Shown: one piece after another, positions 9,495 through 18,541 of the stretch
Numbering within the stretch: the stretch's first letter is position 1
Layout of the letters: every line of letters starts with the position of its first letter
Assembly: GCA_001897605.1 (NCBI GenBank)
Contig: MKTL01000016.1
Span: 366,458-430,457, forward strand
Direction: 5' to 3'
Source: Clostridiales bacterium 38-18
Lineage (GTDB): Bacteria > Bacillota > Clostridia > Peptostreptococcales > Acidaminobacteraceae
Length of the DNA stretch: 64,000 bases
Position numbers and translations under genes: made by a program
The notes under the pieces: generated by a model
The model's input: only the letters and a program-made list of their open reading frames with translations
The model's database searches: none
Told to the model about the DNA's origin: nothing

Positions 9495-10304
9495 ATGCAA
9501 AATAATATTGACGGCTTAGTACTCAAAGTCGATGGACTTTCCATAGCATTTGGAGGCTTAAAGGCTGTAGACAATCTCTCTTTTGACATCAAAGAAAATG
9601 AAGTCTTTGGATTGATCGGACCAAATGGTGCTGGTAAGACAACGGTATTTAACTGTATCACACAGTTCTATAAACCTAACTCTGGTGATATTTTATTTAA
9701 AGATAGAAATGGCTCTGTACACAACCTGCTCGATAAGAATGTACATGATATCATTAAGCTCGGCTTGGTAAGAACCTTTCAAAATGTTGAGTTAATACGT
9801 GAGCTTAGCATAATTGATAATGTGCTTATCGGCGCTCATGTGGATTTTAAATCGAACATATTAGATCAAGCCTTGAGATTACCAAGAGCTAGAAAAGAAG
9901 AAAAAAAATACAGAGCAGAAGCGATGCGTGTGCTCAGCATTTTAGGTATTGAAGATCGTGCTGATGCACCAGCTGGCGGACAGCCTTATGGTGTTCTTAA
10001 AAAGGTTGAATTTGCTAGAGCCCTTATGTCTAATCCGAGACTGATTATCTTAGATGAGCCAGCAGCGGGTCTCAACGATGTTGAAACCATCGAATTGTCT
10101 AAGTTAATTCGTCGATTAAGAGATGAGCTAAACTGTTCAATTCTTTTAGTTGAGCACGATATGAGGCTGGTTATGGAAGTATGCGATCGTATCTGTGCGA
10201 TTTCGTTTGGTAAGTTCTTAGCAGTAGGAACGCCAAAGGAAATCAAAGAAAACAAAGATGTGCAGGTAGCATATCTTGGAATCGAGGTAGATGAAAATGC
10301 GTAA
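9495..10304 (+). CDS. livG: Branched-chain amino acid ABC transporter ATPase LivG
   Basis: Cytoplasmic ATPase, 269 residues. Walker A is GPNGAGKTT, Walker B is LIILDEPAAGLND, and the family-specific insertion RTFQNVELIRELS is present. The signature region reads PAGGQPYGVLKKVEFARAL, with AGGQPYG in place of the usual LSYGQQR-type motif; this departs from the common form but keeps the glycine-glutamine core. A GGAG ribosome site precedes the ATG. It overlaps livF. Confidence 0.93.
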   Translation: MQNNIDGLVLKVDGLSIAFGGLKAVDNLSFDIKENEVFGLIGPNGAGKTTVFNCITQFYKPNSGDILFKDRNGSVHNLLDKNVHDIIKLGLVRTFQNVELIRELSIIDNVLIGAHVDFKSNILDQALRLPRARKEEKKYRAEAMRVLSILGIEDRADAPAGGQPYGVLKKVEFARALMSNPRLIILDEPAAGLNDVETIELSKLIRRLRDELNCSILLVEHDMRLVMEVCDRICAISFGKFLAVGTPKEIKENKDVQVAYLGIEVDENA

Positions 10305-11025
10305 AGATAAAAAAACGGCGTTGTCAATTAGTGGCCTGGTTGTAAGATATGGAGCAGTAGAAGCTTTAAAGGGAATCGACATCGAGGTTAAGGAGGGTGA
10401 AATTGTTGCACTTCTTGGCGCAAATGGTGCTGGAAAAACCTCAACACTAAGAACTATTTCAGGCTTGGTAGAGCCTGCTGAAGGTACAATCAAATTATAC
10501 GATGAAGACATTGTAAAAAAAGAAGCAGAAAAAATAGCAGCACTTGGAATTGCACAATCTCCTGAGGGTAGAGCCGTATTCAGAGATTTCACAGTTGAAG
10601 AAAACCTTAAAATCGGTGCATTTACACTTAGAGATAAGGTGCAGATTGCAGCTAACTTTGAACGCGTCTATAAATATTTTCCCGTTCTTAAAGAGCGTAG
10701 AGCTCAAGTCGCATCGACGTTATCAGGTGGTGAGCAGCAAATGCTAGCAATTGCCAGAGCGTTAATGAGTAGTCCTAAGGTTCTTTTACTTGATGAACCT
10801 TCACTTGGACTTGCACCATTGATCGTTCAAGACATTATGAAGATCGTAAAGGAAATTAAGGAAGAGGGAACAACCGTAATTATTGTTGAGCAAAATGCTG
10901 CTCAAACACTTAAGATTGCTGATTATGCGTATTTGCTTGAGCTTGGCCAAATAAAAACGCATGGGCCAGCAGATCAGCTTAGAAATGATCCAAAATTAAT
11001 TGAAGCATATCTTGGTTCTCATTAA
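10297..11025 (+). CDS. livF: Branched-chain amino acid ABC transporter ATPase LivF
   Basis: Second ATPase, about 242 residues. Walker A is GANGAGKTS, the signature LSGGEQQMLAIARAL, and Walker B VLLLDEPSLGLAP, all characteristic of LivF. The open frame has ATGs at 10291 and 10297. GAGGT at 10284-10288 is better spaced for the second, giving MRKDKKTALS. It overlaps the end of livG, indicating coupled translation. Confidence 0.93.
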   Translation: MRKDKKTALSISGLVVRYGAVEALKGIDIEVKEGEIVALLGANGAGKTSTLRTISGLVEPAEGTIKLYDEDIVKKEAEKIAALGIAQSPEGRAVFRDFTVEENLKIGAFTLRDKVQIAANFERVYKYFPVLKERRAQVASTLSGGEQQMLAIARALMSSPKVLLLDEPSLGLAPLIVQDIMKIVKEIKEEGTTVIIVEQNAAQTLKIADYAYLLELGQIKTHGPADQLRNDPKLIEAYLGSH

Positions 11026-11060
11026 TCAAAAATAACAGAGTAACATTTTGAACGGTATTG

Positions 11061-11085
11061 AGTCGAAATAAATCCCATTTCGACT
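11061..11085. other. Intercistronic hairpin between livF and livJ
   Basis: A perfect 9-bp stem (AGTCGAAAT / ATTTCGACT) with a 7-nt loop and no T-run. It is probably an mRNA processing or stability element that lets the binding-protein message accumulate more than the membrane genes. Confidence 0.55.
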
Positions 11086-11131
11086 GAATATAAATTACAG
11101 ATTTAGACTCATAAGAGGAGGAGTAAGAAAA

Positions 11132-12403
11132 ATGAAAAGATTTTTATCGCTTTTATTAGTTTTTGTTATGGTTTTTTCATTAGCTGCTTGTGCTAAAAAG
11201 GACGAACCAGCTACAACTGAAGCTACAACTGCTGCAAATGGTGAAACTCAAGCAACAACAGAAGAACAATTAGAATGGGCTCAAGGTATCACTGATACAG
11301 AAATCGTCGTAGCAAACAGCGCGGCAACTTCTGGTGCATTTGCACCTGTTGGCGTTCCATTCAATGCTGGTATTGAAGCTTATTTCAAAAAAATCAATGA
11401 AGCTGGTGGCGTTCAAGGTAGACAAATCGTTTTCAAACATGTTGATGACGAGTTTGACCCAGTTAAAGGTAAAGCTGCTTTAACAAGCTTTGTTGAAGAT
11501 GAAAAAGTATTTGCAATCGTAGGTCACTTTGGTACACCTGTAGTTGCAGCTACTATTGAAGATCTTAAATCTTATGGTATCCCAGCTGTTTACTTTGCAA
11601 CTGGTATCGGCCAATTATACAATGAAAATGCAACTGGCTCTGATAGAAATATCTTCCCAGTTCAACCAATCTATAAAACTGAAGGTAAAATCATGGTAGC
11701 TCGTGCTGCTGGAGACTTCGAAGCTAAAAAAATCGGTATCGTTTATACAAATGATGATGCTGGTAAAGACTTACTTTGGGGCGCTCAAGAAATGGCTAAA
11801 GAACTTAGCTTAGAACTAGTTGAGCAACAAGTTGCTGCTGGTGCTACTGACGTTTCTTCTGCTATTACAGCAATCAAAGACGCAAACGTTGATTTCGTAA
11901 TCGTTGCTGCAATTCAAGCAACATTCCCAACAATCGTTAAAGAATTAGCTGCACAAAACGTGAACAAAGACGTTATCACAACTTACGTTAACGTTTCTCC
12001 AGTCATCGCTCAAGGCGTTGTAAATGAAATCGCTGGAAAATTTGATGTATACGGTAATGGTTGGGTTTCATTCGAAGGCGAAAGAGCTAAAGCTTTAGAA
12101 GAATTCCAAAAATACGCTGTAGGATATGAAACAAACGTATATGCTATGACTGGCTGGATCGCTGCTTACTTCTTTGTTGAAGGTTTAGAAAGAGTTGACG
12201 GCGTAATCACTTGGGATAAGTATATGGACGCATTAGAATCTGCTCCAATCATGAACCCATTTGGTGGTGAAATCAACTATGCTAACGGCTTAAGAGCTGG
12301 TACACAAGAAATGAACCTTTCTAAAATTGATCCAGAAAACAAAGATGGCGCTTGGTTACCAGTAAAAGACCTTGCATCAATCAACTCAATCTTAGGAAAA
12401 TAA
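11132..12403 (+). CDS. livJ: Branched-chain amino acid ABC transporter substrate-binding lipoprotein
   Basis: A 423-residue extracytoplasmic binding protein. It has a lipoprotein signal peptide with lipobox LAAC and Cys20 as the lipidated residue. A Thr/Ala/Glu-rich tether spans about residues 24-45, and a type I periplasmic-binding fold (Leu/Ile/Val-binding family) follows from about residue 57. Within it, PVGVPFNAGIEAYFKKINEAG is characteristic. It is the last liv gene and has a strong ribosome site (GAGGAGG). Codon use looks biased toward frequent codons, which suggests high expression. True specificity could be another amino acid or amide. Confidence 0.92.
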   Translation: MKRFLSLLLVFVMVFSLAACAKKDEPATTEATTAANGETQATTEEQLEWAQGITDTEIVVANSAATSGAFAPVGVPFNAGIEAYFKKINEAGGVQGRQIVFKHVDDEFDPVKGKAALTSFVEDEKVFAIVGHFGTPVVAATIEDLKSYGIPAVYFATGIGQLYNENATGSDRNIFPVQPIYKTEGKIMVARAAGDFEAKKIGIVYTNDDAGKDLLWGAQEMAKELSLELVEQQVAAGATDVSSAITAIKDANVDFVIVAAIQATFPTIVKELAAQNVNKDVITTYVNVSPVIAQGVVNEIAGKFDVYGNGWVSFEGERAKALEEFQKYAVGYETNVYAMTGWIAAYFFVEGLERVDGVITWDKYMDALESAPIMNPFGGEINYANGLRAGTQEMNLSKIDPENKDGAWLPVKDLASINSILGK

Positions 12404-12428
12404 TTAATAGAACGACTCTTGTTTAATC

Positions 12429-12507
12429 AAACAACCTTTATAGATGACAGCTCACATTATACTCATTTAGGGTATAATGTGAGTAGGCATCAACAGGTTG
12501 TTTATTT
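12429..12507. other. Nested inverted-repeat structure after livJ
   Basis: An inner perfect 12-bp stem CTCACATTATAC / GTATAATGTGAG (12451-12483) lies inside an outer stem AAACAACCT / AGGTTGTTT that is followed by a T-rich tract. It could be the liv terminator or an operator for the hydrolase genes. The right inner arm contains a TATAAT. Confidence 0.55.
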
Positions 12508-12603
12508 TAATCGAAAAACACGGATTATTCATAAAATCATTTGTCTAATGGGGGATGATTTTAATAATAGTCTGGGAATAAGACAAGAAAGAGGGCACTT
12601 AGC

Positions 12604-13491
12604 ATGAACGAATTTGAATTTAAAAAGATTCATATTAAAAATGAAGTCCTCGCATATCGTGAGGGTGGATTAGGTGACAGAACTCTGTTGTTGATCCATG
12701 GTAATATGTCTTCATCAGCACATTTTGACAAGCTGATGGATGCACTTTACGATGACTTTAAAATCTACGCAGTTGATCTTAGGGGCTTTGGACATTCTTC
12801 TTACCATGAAAGATTTGATTCGCTTAAGGAACTCAGTGAAGACCTAGAATACTTTATCGACAAATTGAGACTCAAGGATGTGGAAGTTTTGGGATGGTCC
12901 ACAGGTGGTGGTATTGCCATGCACCTAGCTATCGATTGTCCTGATTTGATCAAACGTGTTATTCTTCTTGAAAGTGTTGGCATTATGGGATATCCAATGT
13001 TCAAGAAAGATGCTCAGGGACAACCTATTCTTACTGAGCTTTTGATGACGAAGGAAGATATTGAAAATGATCCAGTTCAGGTTGCGCCAGTTCTAGATGC
13101 AATTAAAAATCAAAATGCTGATTTTTATAAGTTTTTATGGAATGCAGCTATTTACACAGCTGGTAATCAACCAAATCCAGAGGATTATGATTATTACGTA
13201 TCCGAAATGCTGTTACAGAGAAATTTAGTTGATATTGACTATTCATTAACGAGATTTAATCTTTCACATGCTGATAATGGTTACGGTGTAGGCAGTGGTG
13301 AAATTGAGAGGATTAAATGTCCTGTTTTAATTATTCAAGGCGACAAAGATATTGTCGTACCAATGGATATGGCAGTAGGCATTAAAGATGCTCTAAAGGA
13401 TACTGCAAAGCTAGTTGTTTTAGAAAATTCCGCACATAATCCAATGGTGGATAGCTTAGATAAAGTTGTTGCATTAATCAAGGAGAAATAA
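12604..13491 (+). CDS. Alpha/beta-fold hydrolase (first of a pair)
   Basis: A 295-residue cytoplasmic alpha/beta hydrolase with no signal peptide. The oxyanion-side motif LLIHGNMSS is near residue 30, the nucleophile elbow GWSTGGG near residue 98, the acid segment QGDKDIVVP near residue 253 and the catalytic-His region ENSAHNPM near residue 276. The substrate cannot be predicted; esters, lactones and C-C bonds are all possible in the family. The next gene starts immediately after its stop codon, so the two hydrolases are an operon. Confidence 0.85.
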   Translation: MNEFEFKKIHIKNEVLAYREGGLGDRTLLLIHGNMSSSAHFDKLMDALYDDFKIYAVDLRGFGHSSYHERFDSLKELSEDLEYFIDKLRLKDVEVLGWSTGGGIAMHLAIDCPDLIKRVILLESVGIMGYPMFKKDAQGQPILTELLMTKEDIENDPVQVAPVLDAIKNQNADFYKFLWNAAIYTAGNQPNPEDYDYYVSEMLLQRNLVDIDYSLTRFNLSHADNGYGVGSGEIERIKCPVLIIQGDKDIVVPMDMAVGIKDALKDTAKLVVLENSAHNPMVDSLDKVVALIKEK

Positions 13492-14310
13492 ATGGCATTT
13501 TTAGAGGTGAATGGAAAAAAAGCCTACTATGAAGTGCATGGCGATCATGAGTCTACACTTGTCATACTCAATGGTATTATGATGAGCTGTAGCAGCTGGC
13601 AACCGTTTGTCAGCCTTTTGTGTCAACATTTTAAAGTGGTGCTTTTGGACTTTTACGATCAAGGTAAGTCCGAATATTTAGTAGAAAACTATACTCAAGA
13701 ATTACAGATTGAATTAGTAAAAGAGACGATCATGGCACTTGACCTTCAGCAAGTGACCCTAATGGGAATCTCCTATGGTGGTGAAGTTGCCATGAAGTTC
13801 GCTGTAAAATACCAAAACTTAATTGAAAAGCTGATCCTAGCTAATACGACAGCTTATACCAATCAACAGCTAAGAGCAATTGGTGATGCATGGGTATATG
13901 CTGCTAAAACACATGATGGTAAGCAGTTTTTTAAAAATACAATTCCTCCGATTTACTCCATGGATTTTTATGAAAAGAACATCGATTGGTTAAATGCTAG
14001 AGAGGAAATGTTTGCAAGATTATTTGATGCAAGATGGTATGATGGTTTCATCAGATTGGTAATTAGTGCGGAAGCACACGATGCTAGAGGCGATGTAAAT
14101 CAAATAAAAGTACCAACTCTACTCATTGGTGCAGATGAGGATATTATTACACCTTTATCTTGTCAGATTGAGTTAAACGAAGCGATTGAAAATAGCCGAT
14201 TCGTTGTGATTAAGAATTGTGGACATGCCTCCATGTATGAAAAGCCAATTGAATTTTTTTCTGCAGTTATTGGCTTTGCAGCAATCGGGGAGCAATCGTT
14301 TAAAATTTAA
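13492..14310 (+). CDS. Alpha/beta-fold hydrolase (second of a pair)
   Basis: A 272-residue alpha/beta hydrolase related in layout to its neighbour. The nucleophile elbow is GISYGGE, the acid region GADEDIITP and the catalytic-His region NCGHASMYEKP. Near the N-terminus VILNGIMMSCSSW takes the HGxxxx position with Asn-Gly in place of His-Gly. It starts on the base after the preceding stop, with AAGGAGAAATAA as ribosome site. The tandem arrangement suggests successive or partner steps on related substrates; this is inference. Confidence 0.83.
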   Translation: MAFLEVNGKKAYYEVHGDHESTLVILNGIMMSCSSWQPFVSLLCQHFKVVLLDFYDQGKSEYLVENYTQELQIELVKETIMALDLQQVTLMGISYGGEVAMKFAVKYQNLIEKLILANTTAYTNQQLRAIGDAWVYAAKTHDGKQFFKNTIPPIYSMDFYEKNIDWLNAREEMFARLFDARWYDGFIRLVISAEAHDARGDVNQIKVPTLLIGADEDIITPLSCQIELNEAIENSRFVVIKNCGHASMYEKPIEFFSAVIGFAAIGEQSFKI

Positions 14311-14319
14311 GTAGCTCCT

Positions 14320-14365
14320 TCTAAGCCGATGGGATGTATGTGCTTCTCATTTGGCTTTTTTTAAT
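14320..14365 (+). terminator. Terminator after the hydrolase pair
   Basis: AAGCCGATGGGA pairs imperfectly with TCTCATTTGGCTT, followed by a run of T. Confidence 0.75.
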
Positions 14366-14401
14366 GTAATCATATTGACTTGTTTGAAGTGATTGTGTTG
14401 A

Positions 14402-14410
14402 TGATATAAT
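14402..14410 (+). promoter_or_regulatory. Extended -10 promoter candidate for the sigI-like gene
   Basis: TGATATAAT (TGN plus a consensus TATAAT) lies 17 bp before the start codon. The -35 is weak. Confidence 0.5.
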
Positions 14411-14427
14411 AGCATTGGAGGCATATT

Positions 14428-15084
14428 ATGGATCACAATCAGTTAATGAAAGCCAAAGTTGACTCTGTAGTAAGAGAGTCCTTTATTAAAGAGAATATGA
14501 ACTTTATAATATATACGACTTCCAAGCAGCTGGGCAGATATTTATCGCTTGAAAATGATGAAGAGTTCAGTGTAGCGTTAGAGGCTTTTAATGATGCCAT
14601 AGATACCTATGAGGAAGGGGTTAGTAAGTTTGAAACGTATGCGACCACCGTCATCCGTAATCGATTGATCGACTTTCATCGCTCTGGTGTAAAGTACAAG
14701 ACGATGAGTCAGTCTTGGGATGAAGATCTTGAAGAACCAATGGCACCTGAGACAGATCTGATTCTAAAGATTGAAATCGAAGCCTTCGGTAAAAGGCTAG
14801 GTGACTTTAACGTATCATTTGATGAGCTAGTAGATGCGAGTCCTGATCATGAAGATACAAGAGTAAAGGCGATAGAAGTGGGTGAAGAATCTTCCAAAGA
14901 TGAAACTGTTATTGAGTTTCTATATAAGACCCTTAAGCTGCCAGTTATGGCCATTGTTAAAGTGGTTAAAACCACAAGGCGGTTCGTTTATGCTCACAAG
15001 ACATTTATACTATCCGTAATTCTTATCTTTCATGAGGAGTTTCCATCGCTAAAGGAATGGATTGGTGGCGTGAAAAAACTTTAA
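14428..15084 (+). CDS. SigI-family RNA polymerase sigma factor (orphan)
   Basis: A 218-residue protein whose N-terminal ~90 residues match region 2 of SigI-type sigma factors: SKQLGRYLSLENDEEFSVAL, then EAFNDAIDTYEEG and TTVIRNRLIDFHR (the -10 recognition helix area). The C-terminal part is more divergent but basic, as expected for a SigI C-terminal DNA-binding domain. It is somewhat shorter than the ~240-250 residues usual. In Bacillus and cellulolytic clostridia the partner anti-sigma factor RsgI lies just downstream. Here the next gene is a flippase, so the regulator is missing or elsewhere. Confidence 0.78.
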   Translation: MDHNQLMKAKVDSVVRESFIKENMNFIIYTTSKQLGRYLSLENDEEFSVALEAFNDAIDTYEEGVSKFETYATTVIRNRLIDFHRSGVKYKTMSQSWDEDLEEPMAPETDLILKIEIEAFGKRLGDFNVSFDELVDASPDHEDTRVKAIEVGEESSKDETVIEFLYKTLKLPVMAIVKVVKTTRRFVYAHKTFILSVILIFHEEFPSLKEWIGGVKKL

Positions 15085-15175
15085 GATGCCGCTTTAAATT
15101 GTACTCCCAATGGCTTATAATGTAATTTGACACCTATGTAACTGTCAGATTTTGATTTTAAATAAAAGAGGTCAT

Positions 15176-16711
15176 ATGAAAAATAAATTTGCAAAAAATC
15201 TTGGAATTTTAGGAATTATTGGACTGTTAGTTAAAGTGATCGGTGCATTTTATCGTGTACCACTTGCTATTTTTATGTCCGAGGATGCAGTTGCCTATTA
15301 TTCATTGGCATATCCTTGGTACAATATTTTAATAGTAATATCTACCACATCTATCCCAGCAGTTATTGCAAAACTAACTGCAGAAGCAATTGCCACCGAA
15401 AATCAGGTGCTGCAGGATGATGTCTATCATGTCTCCAAGCGATTTTTACAGATTTTCGGGATTGCGGCGATGATTTTCTTAATTGGATTTGCTGGTGTTA
15501 TCTCAAACGCTCTTGGATATCCTGAAAGTCGTTACTCCTTTTATGTTTTAGGTATAGCTGCCTTTTTCGTTTCACAGAATGCTGCGTATAGAGGTTATTT
15601 CCAAGGAACACAAAGAATGGAATTCTACGGTATTTCTCAGCTAATCGAGCAATTAGGTCGAGTAATTATCGGTTTAGGTGTCGTTGCTGTGGTATCAGGC
15701 TTTGCTATGGGCGATGGGTATGTCGCTGCTGCGGGAACATCAGGTGCCTTTTTCGGAGCTATAATTAGCTGGGGATATTCTATTAGTCGTCATAGAAAGC
15801 ATTTTAAGGTCGTGAACAAAGAGGTTCATAATTTTAAGAGTATTTCTAAGCGAATTTTTGAAGTGTTAATACCAATTGCTATAGGTGCTTCAATTATGCC
15901 ACTTCTTACCATTATCGATGGAACGCTGGTCGTTTGGAGACTTAGAGATGTGGGCTTTATTGATGAAGCTGCAGTAATGTATTCCTATTTATCATTTTAT
16001 TCAACACCGATTATCAATATTTCTCAAGTTGTATTTTCGGCACTTGAAGTTAGTTTATTACCGATGATTACACGAGCTTTTACTCAGAAGAATCCCAATC
16101 TAAAGCATCAGGTAGACTTAGGCATTTTATTATCAGTTTCGCTTGGGATGCCGATGGGGGTTGGTATTTGGGCATTTGCTGAACAAATTTTATTATTCCT
16201 TTACCCATCGAAGGCTGAGATAGCTGTGGATGCAGCACCGGTACTTGGCATTATGGGTCTTTCGATTGTTTTGTTCTCTGTATTCCTTGCAACGACAAGT
16301 ATTTTACAGGGCATTGATAAATACAGAAAACCTGTCCTTCACTTGGGTATTGGGGCAATAGCTAAAGTGATTTCAGCCTATATTTTAATAGCTATCCCAA
16401 GCTTAAACATCGTTGGAGCAGCATATTCAACACTAATTGCATACTTTGTAGCAGCAGTGTTAAATGTCAGTGTGGTTTATAAATCGTTTAAGCCGTCTTC
16501 TGAGTTTATACGAAAGATACTGATGACGATAGTAGCCAATGTCGTCATGGTAGTCCTTTCAAAAGGCGCATATGGCATTATCGAGCCGCATTTGGGTATG
16601 AGACTTTCCTTGATGATTGCAATCATGATAGCGGTCATCGTCTATGGCGCTATCCTTTTAGGTGCTAAAATTGTGACAAAAGCAGATTTCGATAAACTGG
16701 GTGATCACTAG
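15176..16711 (+). CDS. SpoVB/MurJ-type MOP-superfamily lipid flippase
   Basis: About 511 residues with some 14 predicted hydrophobic helices. The N-terminal segment (KNLGILGIIGLLVKVIGAFY, then RVPLA) and the central region resemble SpoVB/YtgP proteins, which move lipid-linked peptidoglycan or polysaccharide precursors across the membrane. The start at ATG 15176 follows AGAGG by four bases; the open frame extends upstream to a TTG without a ribosome site. It is probably a cell-wall or spore-cortex precursor flippase; paralogues are common, so the specific role is not assigned. Confidence 0.85.
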   Translation: MKNKFAKNLGILGIIGLLVKVIGAFYRVPLAIFMSEDAVAYYSLAYPWYNILIVISTTSIPAVIAKLTAEAIATENQVLQDDVYHVSKRFLQIFGIAAMIFLIGFAGVISNALGYPESRYSFYVLGIAAFFVSQNAAYRGYFQGTQRMEFYGISQLIEQLGRVIIGLGVVAVVSGFAMGDGYVAAAGTSGAFFGAIISWGYSISRHRKHFKVVNKEVHNFKSISKRIFEVLIPIAIGASIMPLLTIIDGTLVVWRLRDVGFIDEAAVMYSYLSFYSTPIINISQVVFSALEVSLLPMITRAFTQKNPNLKHQVDLGILLSVSLGMPMGVGIWAFAEQILLFLYPSKAEIAVDAAPVLGIMGLSIVLFSVFLATTSILQGIDKYRKPVLHLGIGAIAKVISAYILIAIPSLNIVGAAYSTLIAYFVAAVLNVSVVYKSFKPSSEFIRKILMTIVANVVMVVLSKGAYGIIEPHLGMRLSLMIAIMIAVIVYGAILLGAKIVTKADFDKLGDH

Positions 16712-16779
16712 TATAATCGTTTACATGGGACATTAATCAAAGGATGAGTTAAAGAATATTAGAATTGAGATAAAGAAAT

Positions 16780-16816
16780 AAACGCCTGTTAACCATAGAT
16801 TGTTAACAGGCGTTTT
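16780..16816. terminator. Bidirectional terminator between the flippase and speB
   Basis: A perfect 14-bp stem, AAACGCCTGTTAAC / GTTAACAGGCGTTT, with an 8-nt loop, sits between two convergent genes. It is T-rich on both outgoing sides. Confidence 0.9.
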
Positions 16817-16821
16817 ATATA

Positions 16822-17673
16822 CTATTTAAGCATGGTTAGCATTAGCTCTCTAATGACTTTACAAGCAGTTGCTGTACTGACGCCTGTTTGGTCATAATGT
16901 GGTGAAAGCTCTACGACATCTGCGCCGATGATGTTAAGCGGCGCAAGTGTCTTCAAAATATCGATCATATCCTTAAAGAAGATACCACCTGGTTCAGGGG
17001 TACCCGTACCAGAGAAGATCGATGGATCGAAAACATCGAGATCGATAGTGACATATACAGGTGTATCTGTCCCAATGCCAGATACGACATCCTTAAGTGT
17101 ATCATAGGTGAATTTTTCAAGATGGGTATGTGTCTTTGCCCATTCAAACTCTTGTCTTTCTCCAGAACGGATACAGAACTGTGAGATGGTACCATCGCCC
17201 ATAAAATCCCAAGCACGTCTGATCACCGCTGCATGAGATAGTGGTTCGCCCATGTAGTGATCTCTTAAATCTGTGTGTGCATCAAAGTGAATCAGCTTCA
17301 TGTTTGGATACTGCTTATAAGCTGCACGAATTGTACCAAGTGATACCAAATGCTCACCACCGATTAAGAATGGTTTTTTGCCAGCCGTTAGTATTTCTGA
17401 AGCCGTTGACTCGATCACATCAAGTGCTTTAGCAGCATTACCAAATGGTAAATCGAGGTTGCCAATATCGGTAAGTGCATAGTCGCTTAAATCTTTATCG
17501 AGGTAAGGGCTATACGTTTCTAGTCCAAAAGAGTCCATACGGATATAGTCCGCAGCAAAACGTGTCCCCGGTCTAAATGAAGTTGTAGAGTCAAACGGAG
17601 CGCCAAAAATGACGACGTCAGCCTCATCAAACTCACAATCACATCCGATAAACGTATGAATATTTGAATGCAT
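16822..17673 (-). CDS. speB: Agmatinase
   Basis: Hydrolyses agmatine to putrescine and urea; Mn-dependent ureohydrolase family. Metal-binding motifs are complete: GGEHLVSLG, HFDAHTDLRD and DLDVFDPSIFSGTGTPEPGG. The start is ATG at 17673, with GGAGG six bases upstream; the longer open frame begins inside speE. It is the last gene of the speD-speA-speE-speB operon, 1 bp from the speE stop. SpeA supplies its substrate and SpeE uses its product, so the metabolic logic of the operon is closed. Confidence 0.95.
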   Translation of the reverse strand: MHSNIHTFIGCDCEFDEADVVIFGAPFDSTTSFRPGTRFAADYIRMDSFGLETYSPYLDKDLSDYALTDIGNLDLPFGNAAKALDVIESTASEILTAGKKPFLIGGEHLVSLGTIRAAYKQYPNMKLIHFDAHTDLRDHYMGEPLSHAAVIRRAWDFMGDGTISQFCIRSGERQEFEWAKTHTHLEKFTYDTLKDVVSGIGTDTPVYVTIDLDVFDPSIFSGTGTPEPGGIFFKDMIDILKTLAPLNIIGADVVELSPHYDQTGVSTATACKVIRELMLTMLK

Positions 17674-17674
17674 C

Positions 17675-18520
17675 TTATTCCTCCAACATCTTTTTAACGA
17701 AAGTAGGGAGGGCAAAGCAGCCTACATGTAAATCTGTATTATAGTATTTTGTTTCAAGACCAAAAGATGCCCATTTTTCAGGATTGAAATCTTTAATTGG
17801 ATCAAGTGTTTTAGAAGCAAATCCAAATAACCAGTGACCTGATGGGTAAGTAGGCATATGGAATTGATATACTTTACTAATTGGGAAGATTTTTTCAATT
17901 TTTGAATGCGAACGCTTCATTTCTCTAGCATAGTTTGGATAATATGGGCTCTCATGTTGGTTAATTAAAATACCATTTGGAGAAAGAGCAGCATAGCAAT
18001 CCTTGTAGAATGCTTCAGAGAATAAACCTTCTCCAGGACCGATTGGATCAGTACTATCTACTAAGATTAAATCATAAACATTCTCTTTACCTTCGATAAA
18101 TTTAAGACCATCTTCGAAGTAAAGAGATACTCTTGGATCGGTTAATTTTGATGCTGTAATAGGTAGGTATTTTTCGCAAGCGCGAACAACCATTTCATCG
18201 ATTTCAACCATATCAATTTTTTCGATATGTGCATATCTTGTTAATTCTCTTACTGTACCACCGTCACCACCACCGATAACGAGTACGCGTTTGATTTCTG
18301 GATTCGTTGCCATCGCCACGTGTGTAATCATATCGTGATAGACAAACTCATCCTTTTCATTTACCATCATTAAGCCATCTAATGTAAAGAAAGTACCAAA
18401 TTCTTCAGACTCAAAGAAGTCGATCGTTTGAAATGGGCTCTCTTCTGAGTAAAAGTGTTTCTTTACTTTTATTGAAAAGTCAACTGTATCTGTGTGTTTT
18501 TCCGTGTACCAAAGTTCCAT
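17675..18520 (-). CDS. speE: Spermidine synthase (polyamine aminopropyltransferase)
   Basis: Transfers aminopropyl from decarboxylated S-adenosylmethionine to putrescine. Motifs: VIGGGDGGTVREL for the nucleotide, MVEIDEMV for the ribose, and the substrate-gating LVDSTDPIGPGEGLF. The 281 residues are typical. It is preceded by AGGAGGTAATC. Two small hairpins lie between it and speA, so expression may be uncoupled from the upstream genes. Confidence 0.95.
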   Translation of the reverse strand: MELWYTEKHTDTVDFSIKVKKHFYSEESPFQTIDFFESEEFGTFFTLDGLMMVNEKDEFVYHDMITHVAMATNPEIKRVLVIGGGDGGTVRELTRYAHIEKIDMVEIDEMVVRACEKYLPITASKLTDPRVSLYFEDGLKFIEGKENVYDLILVDSTDPIGPGEGLFSEAFYKDCYAALSPNGILINQHESPYYPNYAREMKRSHSKIEKIFPISKVYQFHMPTYPSGHWLFGFASKTLDPIKDFNPEKWASFGLETKYYNTDLHVGCFALPTFVKKMLEE

Positions 18521-18541
18521 GATTACCTCCTAATAATAACG

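Noticed and set aside
12419-12607. A 62-codon open frame before the first hydrolase
   Set aside because: It starts at a TTG with no ribosome site and runs through the nested inverted repeat; no protein-like composition.
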